A model generated the notes under the pieces. It was given only the letters and a program-made list of their open reading frames with translations, made no database searches and was not told the DNA's origin. DNA of 64,000 nucleotides, from positions 1 through 64,000 of the forward strand of contig DATKAN010000034.1 in assembly GCA_035498035.1 (NCBI GenBank), given 5' to 3'. Below are positions 59,361 through 64,000 of this stretch, piece by piece. The DNA comes from Nitrospiria bacterium (GTDB lineage Bacteria; Nitrospirota; Nitrospiria; JACQBZ01). The stretch's first letter is position 1; every line of letters starts with the position of its first letter. A program made the position numbers and the translations under genes.

Positions 59361-60416
59361 ATGTTCTCACCGATCGAATGGCACCTGGGGGCCAACGGCC
59401 CCGTCGTCCGCATGCTGGACCAGACCCGTCTTCCGGGCGAAGTGGTCTGGGTGGACTGTCCCGATCATCAGACCGTGGCGAAGGGGATCAAGGAGCTGTG
59501 GGTGCGGGGCGCGCCGGCCATCGGCATCGCGGCGGCCATGGGCTACGCGCTCGGAGCCAATGGGATCCGGGCCGGCACCTACGACGACCTCGCCCGTCAG
59601 CTCAAACCGATCCGTGACACTCTGGCCTCGACGCGCCCCACGGCCGTCAACCTGTTCTGGGCCCTCAACCGCATGAACGAGGTCCTCCAGATCCACAAGG
59701 ACCGGCCGGTCGAGTCGATCAAGGAACGGCTCGTCCAGGAGGCCCGGGCGATCCACGACGAGGACATCCAGCGGAACCTCGCGATGGGCCGCCACGGCGC
59801 ACGGCTCGTCCAGGAGGGGGATACGATCCTCACCCATTGCAACACCGGCGCCCTCGCGACCGGCGGACACGGAACCGCGCTGGGCGTCCTATTCACGGCG
59901 TGGGAAGAAGGAAAACGGTTCAAGGTCCTGGTCGACGAGACACGGCCGGTCCTCCAGGGCGCGCGGCTCACCATGTGGGAGCTCCAGCAGAACAAGATCC
60001 CGGCCACCCTGATCGCGGACAACATGGCCGGGGCCTTCATGAAGAAGGGAACGGTCCGGCTCTGCCTCGTCGGGGCCGACCGGATTGCGGCCAACGGGGA
60101 CACCGCCAACAAGATCGGCACTTATTCCGTGGCGGTGCTGGCCAAGGCCCACCGGATCCCCTTTTACGTCGCGGCGCCGACCTCCACGATCGATTTCTCG
60201 ATCGCCTCCGGCGAGGCCATCCCCATCGAGGAAAGGAACCCGGAGGAGGTGACGACGATCTTCGGAAAGGTCCGGGTCGCCCCCGCCAACGTGGAGGCCG
60301 CGAACCCGGCCTTCGACGTCACCCCCGCGAAATACATTACCGGGATCATCACCGAAGAAGGCGTTTTCAAACCGGGCGAGCTGAAGCGGAAACTGGACGC
60401 CCGGAAGCGGGCTTAG
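59361..60416 (+). CDS. mtnA: S-methyl-5-thioribose-1-phosphate isomerase
   Basis: 351-residue enzyme of the methionine salvage pathway. Catalytic residues are visible: Cys in [11 protein letters not shown] (about 160) and Asp in [17 protein letters not shown] (about 240); [11 protein letters not shown] is the phosphate-binding loop. eIF2B-like fold. The ATG at 59361 gives the family start and directly follows a promoter with a six-nucleotide gap, so the mRNA should be leaderless; upstream in-frame codons back to 59232 are non-homologous. No other mtn gene is present in the window. Confidence 0.95.
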   Translation: MFSPIEWHLGANGPVVRMLDQTRLPGEVVWVDCPDHQTVAKGIKELWVRGAPAIGIAAAMGYALGANGIRAGTYDDLARQLKPIRDTLASTRPTAVNLFWALNRMNEVLQIHKDRPVESIKERLVQEARAIHDEDIQRNLAMGRHGARLVQEGDTILTHCNTGALATGGHGTALGVLFTAWEEGKRFKVLVDETRPVLQGARLTMWELQQNKIPATLIADNMAGAFMKKGTVRLCLVGADRIAANGDTANKIGTYSVAVLAKAHRIPFYVAAPTSTIDFSIASGEAIPIEERNPEEVTTIFGKVRVAPANVEAANPAFDVTPAKYITGIITEEGVFKPGELKRKLDARKRA

Positions 60417-60445
60417 GCTTGCTTCGGGGCGGGGGAGACGGGATC

Positions 60446-61432
60446 ATGCAAAAAAGACCCCTGGGAAATGGCGGACTGGCCGTCTCGGCGATCGGGCTGG
60501 GCTGCATGGGAATGTCCGAGTTTTACGGCCGGCACGACGACGCGGATTCGATCAAGGCGATCCACCGCGCGCTGGACCTCGGGATCGATTTTCTGGACAC
60601 GGCCGACATGTACGGGGTCGGGCGCAACGAGACGCTGGTCGGCCGGGCGATCCGGGACCGCCGCGACCGCGTGGTCCTGGCCACCAAATTCGGCAATGTC
60701 CGGGGAAACGACGGCAGCTTTCTTGGAATAAACGGGAAACCGGACTATGTCAAATCGGCCTGCGAGGCCAGCCTCAAGCGGCTGGGCGTGGAGGCGATCG
60801 ATCTCTACTATCAGCACCGGGTCGATCCGGCCACGCCGATCGAGGAAACGGTCGGGGCGATGGCCGGGCTTGTGCGCGAGGGCAAGGTGCGGTATCTGGG
60901 GCTCTCGGAGGCGGGACCGAACACGATCCGCCGCGCCCGGGCGGTCCATCCGATCGCGGCGCTTCAGACCGAGTATTCGCTCTGGAGCCGGGAGCCCGAG
61001 GACGAGATCCTGCCGCTGTGCCGCGAGCTGGGCATCGGCTTCGTCGCCTACAGCCCGATCGGGCGCGGGTTCTTAAGCGGAAAGATTCGCAAGGCCGAGG
61101 ACCTGGAGCCGGACGACCGCCGCCGGATCTTCCCCCGCTTTCAGGGCGAAAATTTCCGGCGGAACCTGGGCCTCGTGAAACGGATCGAGGAAATCGCCGG
61201 CCGGAAGCATTGCCGGCCGTCGCAGCTCGCGCTGGCCTGGCTGCTGACCCGCGGAGCCGACATCGTGCCGATTCCGGGAACGACCCAAATCCCCCATCTG
61301 GAGGAGAACGTCGGCGCGCTCGCGATTCAACTGACGAAGGACGATCTCGCCTCGATCGATGAAGTCGCGCCCCTCGGCGCGGCCGCGGGGACGCGCTATC
61401 CCGAACAGCACATGCCGGCGCTGAACCGCTGA
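60446..61432 (+). CDS. aldo-keto reductase
   Basis: 328-residue (beta/alpha)8 NADPH-dependent reductase. The catalytic tetrad is visible: Asp and Tyr in [14 protein letters not shown] (about 48-53), Lys in VLATKFG (about 79) and His in [13 protein letters not shown] (about 122). [13 protein letters not shown] is the cofactor loop. Closest to YajO/AKR13-type reductases acting on small aldehydes. SD GGGGGAGA before the ATG. It follows mtnA by 29 nt and may share its transcript. Confidence 0.93.
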   Translation: MQKRPLGNGGLAVSAIGLGCMGMSEFYGRHDDADSIKAIHRALDLGIDFLDTADMYGVGRNETLVGRAIRDRRDRVVLATKFGNVRGNDGSFLGINGKPDYVKSACEASLKRLGVEAIDLYYQHRVDPATPIEETVGAMAGLVREGKVRYLGLSEAGPNTIRRARAVHPIAALQTEYSLWSREPEDEILPLCRELGIGFVAYSPIGRGFLSGKIRKAEDLEPDDRRRIFPRFQGENFRRNLGLVKRIEEIAGRKHCRPSQLALAWLLTRGADIVPIPGTTQIPHLEENVGALAIQLTKDDLASIDEVAPLGAAAGTRYPEQHMPALNR

Positions 61433-61502
61433 TCCGGCGCCCCGTTTCGCCTACCCGCTTGTAAAGATAAAAAACTCCCCTACGGGATCCTCCGGGCCTG
61501 GA

Positions 61503-62357
61503 CTAGGCAAACGGGTTGTGATCCATCTGTTCCCGGGCCGTTGTGGCCGGGCCGTGGCCGGGAAACAATACCGTGTCTTCCGGAAGGGCGAGCAGTTTTT
61601 CCCGAACGGAGGCCAAATGCACGGGGTAGAGCGAGGGGGGATTGGAACGTCCGATGGACCCGGCAAAAAGGGTGTCCCCGACAAAGCAGAAATTCCGCCC
61701 GGCGGGGGACACACGGTAGCAGTATCCTCCAAGGGTATGGCCCGGCGTGGCCAGGGCCTCCATTTTCAGGGTTCCAACCCAAAGGGTCGTCCGGTCTGAA
61801 AGAGGGGCGAGCAGGCCCTCCGGCGGTTTCGAGGAAAGCAGCGCACGGTCGCCCTCACCCAGATAGACCGGCACCGGCCATTCCGCCACGATGCGATCCA
61901 GTCCCCCGGCATGATCGGCGTGGCCGTGGGTTAAACAGACCCCGGTCAGCCTCAGGCCGCGCCGCCGGACCTGCGCGAGCATCTCGGTCGCATCGTATGC
62001 CGTGTCGATCAGGACCGCCTCCCTCGATACCGGGTCAAAACAGATATAACCCTTGACGGCATACCCGCCGTAATCCCCCCGGACGGTCACGACCGGACCG
62101 TCCGTATCGACCCACGCCCCCGGCGGCTTCGGCCTCCAGCCCCGGATCGCGATATCCTCCAGGGCGTGGACCCGCAGGCCCAGGGCCTCGCCGAGGGCCC
62201 GGACCTCCGGCCCTGTCGGAGGGCGCTCCCCGCTTTCGAGGCGTCGGACCTCGGTCTCCGGACGGCCGACTTCTTGGGCCACCTCGGCCAGCGACCGCCC
62301 CTGGCCGGTCCGGGCCTTTTTTATGATGTCGCAAAAATCGTCCTCCAAGGCCGTCAT
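61503..62357 (-). CDS. XRE-type HTH fused to metallo-beta-lactamase-fold hydrolase
   Basis: 284-residue two-domain protein. Residues 1-65 form a Cro/CI-type helix-turn-helix (RSLAEVAQEVGRPETEVRRLESGE). Residues 75-280 form a metallo-beta-lactamase fold with the metal motif THGHADH (about 165-171), TPGHTLGGY (about 220), FVGDTLFAG and FPGHGPAT, the pattern of glyoxalase II-like hydrolases. The fusion suggests either a self-regulating enzyme or a metabolite-sensing regulator. The ATG at 62357 has GGAGGGGG; an upstream frame to 62453 is not homologous. SDR gene 31 nt upstream. Confidence 0.88.
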   Translation of the reverse strand: MTALEDDFCDIIKKARTGQGRSLAEVAQEVGRPETEVRRLESGERPPTGPEVRALGEALGLRVHALEDIAIRGWRPKPPGAWVDTDGPVVTVRGDYGGYAVKGYICFDPVSREAVLIDTAYDATEMLAQVRRRGLRLTGVCLTHGHADHAGGLDRIVAEWPVPVYLGEGDRALLSSKPPEGLLAPLSDRTTLWVGTLKMEALATPGHTLGGYCYRVSPAGRNFCFVGDTLFAGSIGRSNPPSLYPVHLASVREKLLALPEDTVLFPGHGPATTAREQMDHNPFA

Positions 62358-62388
62358 GAATCCCCCTCCGATCCGGCCCGGTCCCTCT

Positions 62389-63084
62389 TCACCACCCGAT
62401 CTCCTTCCGGTCGCGGATGAACTTCCCGTTCGGGATCTTCGGATCGGTCGCAAGCCAGACGATCGATTCGGCCCCCCTCTCGACGCTCCGCGGCGCCCCC
62501 GGCCCGCCCATCCCGGTCCGGACCCAGCCGGGGCAGACCGAGTTCACCCTGACCCGGCCGCCGAGATCCTCGGCGAACTGGACCGTCATCATGTTGAGCG
62601 CGGCCTTGGAGATGCTGTAGGCGGGGTAGCCGCCCCCGCCGTCACTCAGCTGGCCCAGGCCGCTCGATACATTGATGATCCGGGCGTCGTCGCTCTTCCT
62701 CAGCAGCGGAAGCAGCGCCTGGGAAAGCTCAAACGGGCCGAAGAAGTTCGTCTCCATCGTGGCGCGAAGCGTCCCGATCGGGACGCGGTCCGAACCCCTG
62801 TCGTCGTCTTCCAGGATTCCGGCGTTGTTCACCAGGACGTCCAGCCGGCCGGGGTCGGCCGCAAGGTCGCGGGCCAGGCGACGGATCGATTCGGGGTCCG
62901 AAACATCCAGCCAATGAAACCGCACGTCGAATCCGGGGCGGGCGAGGTCCTCGACGGCCTTCCGGCCCTTCGCCTCGTCGCGCGCCGTCAGGATCACCGT
63001 CCAATTCCTCTCGGCCAGCTGCCGGGCGACTTCATACCCGATTCCCCGGTTGGCCCCCGTCAGGAGTCCGATTCGTTGATTCAT
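62389..63084 (-). CDS. short-chain dehydrogenase/reductase, carbonyl-reductase type
   Basis: 231-residue SDR. TGANRGIGYE (residues 9-18) binds the cofactor, NNAG lies near 87, catalytic Ser in NVSSGLGQ and Tyr-x3-Lys in YSISK (about 157). The pattern resembles plant/animal carbonyl reductases that reduce reactive aldehydes or ketones with NADPH. AGAGAGGG precedes the ATG. Probably co-transcribed with the HTH-MBL gene, suggesting a shared role in handling reactive carbonyls. Confidence 0.92.
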   Translation of the reverse strand: MNQRIGLLTGANRGIGYEVARQLAERNWTVILTARDEAKGRKAVEDLARPGFDVRFHWLDVSDPESIRRLARDLAADPGRLDVLVNNAGILEDDDRGSDRVPIGTLRATMETNFFGPFELSQALLPLLRKSDDARIINVSSGLGQLSDGGGGYPAYSISKAALNMMTVQFAEDLGGRVRVNSVCPGWVRTGMGGPGAPRSVERGAESIVWLATDPKIPNGKFIRDRKEIGW

Positions 63085-63102
63085 AAAGCCCTCTCTTCCC
63101 GT

Positions 63103-63657
63103 TCAGGGGCATTCGGTGGAAAGCGATCCGTACACCTTCGGGATCTTTTTCGGATCCTGATACAACGGCCGGTGATCGAGGTACCCGTTGAAACAGGCCG
63201 TCCCACCGCCGTCGATGGAGAGAGCGGCCGCGATGGCGAACACGACGCAGGCGTTCCCGTTCGCCGGATCGATCATCACGCAGGTGAGGGTGCCGCCTTC
63301 CACCTTCCCCTCATGGGCGGGCAGTCCCCACAGGGCCCAATCCACCGCCCGATCAGGGTTGGGAATGAGATCCGCCGTCCCCCCGAGAACCGTCGGAAGC
63401 GGGTCGTGATTCACGGCGCTCCAGAACAACCCTGTGGCGGAGGGATTCCAATCCACCCGGCCCCGGAACCCCCCGATGAAGATCGCGGCGCCGCACACGC
63501 TCTGAGGACAGAGTTCCGGCCCCTCGATCAGGACGTCGATCCCCTGCGGCAGGGCCTGGGAATCCGGCGCCGCCGATACGGGATGGACCGCGAACAGGAC
63601 GGAGACGAGAATTCCAAGAAGCGAAGACAACGAAGACTTCCAACGAGCAGGGCTCAT
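63103..63657 (-). CDS. secreted protein of unknown function
   Basis: 184-residue protein with a signal peptide (1-29, cleaved after VSA). The mature part has five or six Cys residues (CPQSVCGAA, TCVMIDPANGNAC, AACFNGY-like TACFNGY, TECP), suggesting disulphides and a periplasmic or extracellular place. I recognise no domain. AAAGGAGAAGG before the ATG is a strong SD. Same strand as the SDR gene, 18 nt upstream of it. Confidence 0.8.
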   Translation of the reverse strand: MSPARWKSSLSSLLGILVSVLFAVHPVSAAPDSQALPQGIDVLIEGPELCPQSVCGAAIFIGGFRGRVDWNPSATGLFWSAVNHDPLPTVLGGTADLIPNPDRAVDWALWGLPAHEGKVEGGTLTCVMIDPANGNACVVFAIAAALSIDGGGTACFNGYLDHRPLYQDPKKIPKVYGSLSTECP

Positions 63658-63723
63658 GACCTTCTCCTTTCGATTTGAGGTTTGGCGTCGATGGAACCGT
63701 TCGGCCTCGAACGAGGGAACGCG

Positions 63724-64000
63724 CTACCGGGCCGTGGGGGCTCCCTGAAGATCCTTCAGCAAGGCCTTGAACTCCGGAGACTGGCGCAGCAGTTCCCCTC
63801 CCTTTTGAACCAGTCGGTCCACGACCGACGGGTCCAGCTTGAAGCTCGTGGGAAGCGACAGGAATTCCTCCCGTTCTCCGGGATCGGCGATGTTTTCGAA
63901 ATTCACCTCGATGATGTAAAACGTCATCCCCTTGAGCGCCGGCGGAGGGGCCGCCGCCGGGCAGCGCTGGGCCAGGAGAGCCCGGCAGTCCCGGACCGAC
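63724..64000 (-). CDS. patatin-like phospholipase, C-terminal part (5' end outside window)
   Basis: Frame open from the window edge to TAG at 63724. The visible 92 residues match the C-terminal end of bacterial patatin-like phospholipases: FYIIEVNFENIADPGERE, then LSLPTSFKLDPSVVDRL and LLRQSPEFKALL. The catalytic GxSxG and DG(A/G) motifs would lie outside. An internal ATG at 63927 is not the real start because homology continues upstream. RDCRALLAQRCP near the edge is unusual in carrying two Cys. Confidence 0.7.
   Translation of the reverse strand, partial: SVRDCRALLAQRCPAAAPPPALKGMTFYIIEVNFENIADPGEREEFLSLPTSFKLDPSVVDRLVQKGGELLRQSPEFKALLKDLQGAPTAR

Noticed and set aside
62323-63678. 451-codon plus-strand frame across the SDR and secreted protein genes
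   Set aside because: It spans two real genes on the opposite strand and its sequence has no recognisable family features.
1-64000. CRISPR arrays, insertion sequences, rRNA genes or prophage modules
   Set aside because: No regularly spaced repeats, transposase or phage structural genes, or rRNA segments were recognised. The only mobile trace with good support is the tRNA-Arg element.

Overview
The window is about 64 kb of moderately GC-rich, gene-dense bacterial chromosome, mostly housekeeping genes plus one small decayed island. Outer-membrane and lipoprotein-type proteins, a Rieske/cytochrome b complex, KimA-type transport, TldD/PmbA, two GH57 glycosidases and a histidine-kinase/HD-GYP pair point to a Gram-negative bacterium. 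The b6-like cytochrome b with a fused cytochrome c domain, the GH57–GlgA–GalT cluster and the overall gene mix resemble the Nitrospirota. That placement is inference; no rRNA gene is present to settle it.

Layout. 1-4.7 kb: pmbA (cut by the window edge), tldD, an unknown gene, a 2Fe-2S thioredoxin-like protein and a class II histone-deacetylase-like enzyme. 4.9-8.6 kb: an FG-GAP/VCBS lipoprotein, a DUF192 protein and an outer-membrane barrel with a long structured leader. 8.6-16.4 kb: one leftward fatty-acid operon, yceD-rpmF-plsX-fabH-fabD-fabG-acpP-fabF-rnc-TPR, driven by a perfect TTGACA-17-TATAAT promoter. 16.5-22.2 kb: a small membrane protein, tsaD, clpC and a homologue of the cyanobacterial long-chain acyl-ACP reductase. 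22.4-26.1 kb: a sensor kinase and a REC-GAF-HD-GYP regulator. 26.1-32.5 kb: hspR-like gene, a DnaJ with a half zinc finger, the cytochrome b-c fusion, Rieske protein, hemW and ftsH. 32.6-40.2 kb: KimA-like and MFS transporters, VanZ-like, YbhB/PEBP, ankyrin protein and acyl-CoA ligase.

40.3-42.0 kb holds a tRNA-Arg(CCT) gene and, 1.6 kb away in the same orientation, a displaced copy of its 3' half. Between them lie a small lipoprotein gene and at least two broken genes: the remains of an integrated element without an integrase. 42.2-53.0 kb: NfeD/stomatin pair, DUF3870, class I aldolase, and a glycogen/alpha-glucan block (DUF4912, GH57 branching enzyme, GlgA, GalT, GH57 amylase) next to apt and an RpoS/RpoD-like sigma factor. 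54-64 kb: acylphosphatase, an orphan chemoreceptor, an MHYT sensor, tRNA-Pro(CGG), alanine dehydrogenase divergent from mtnA, an aldo-keto reductase, an HTH-metallo-beta-lactamase fusion, an SDR, a secreted protein and the end of a patatin-like phospholipase.

The most notable signal is regulatory. At least five genes that lack a Shine-Dalgarno sequence have a recognisable -35/-10 pair whose -10 box ends 6-7 nt before the start codon, and a sixth has 8 nt. This predicts leaderless mRNAs, while other genes in the same window have ordinary SD-led starts. Dispersed GGGGCG...CGCCCC palindromes, the tRNA-Arg scar, the acyl-ACP reductase homologue and the DnaJ and HTH-MBL architectures are the other points worth following.
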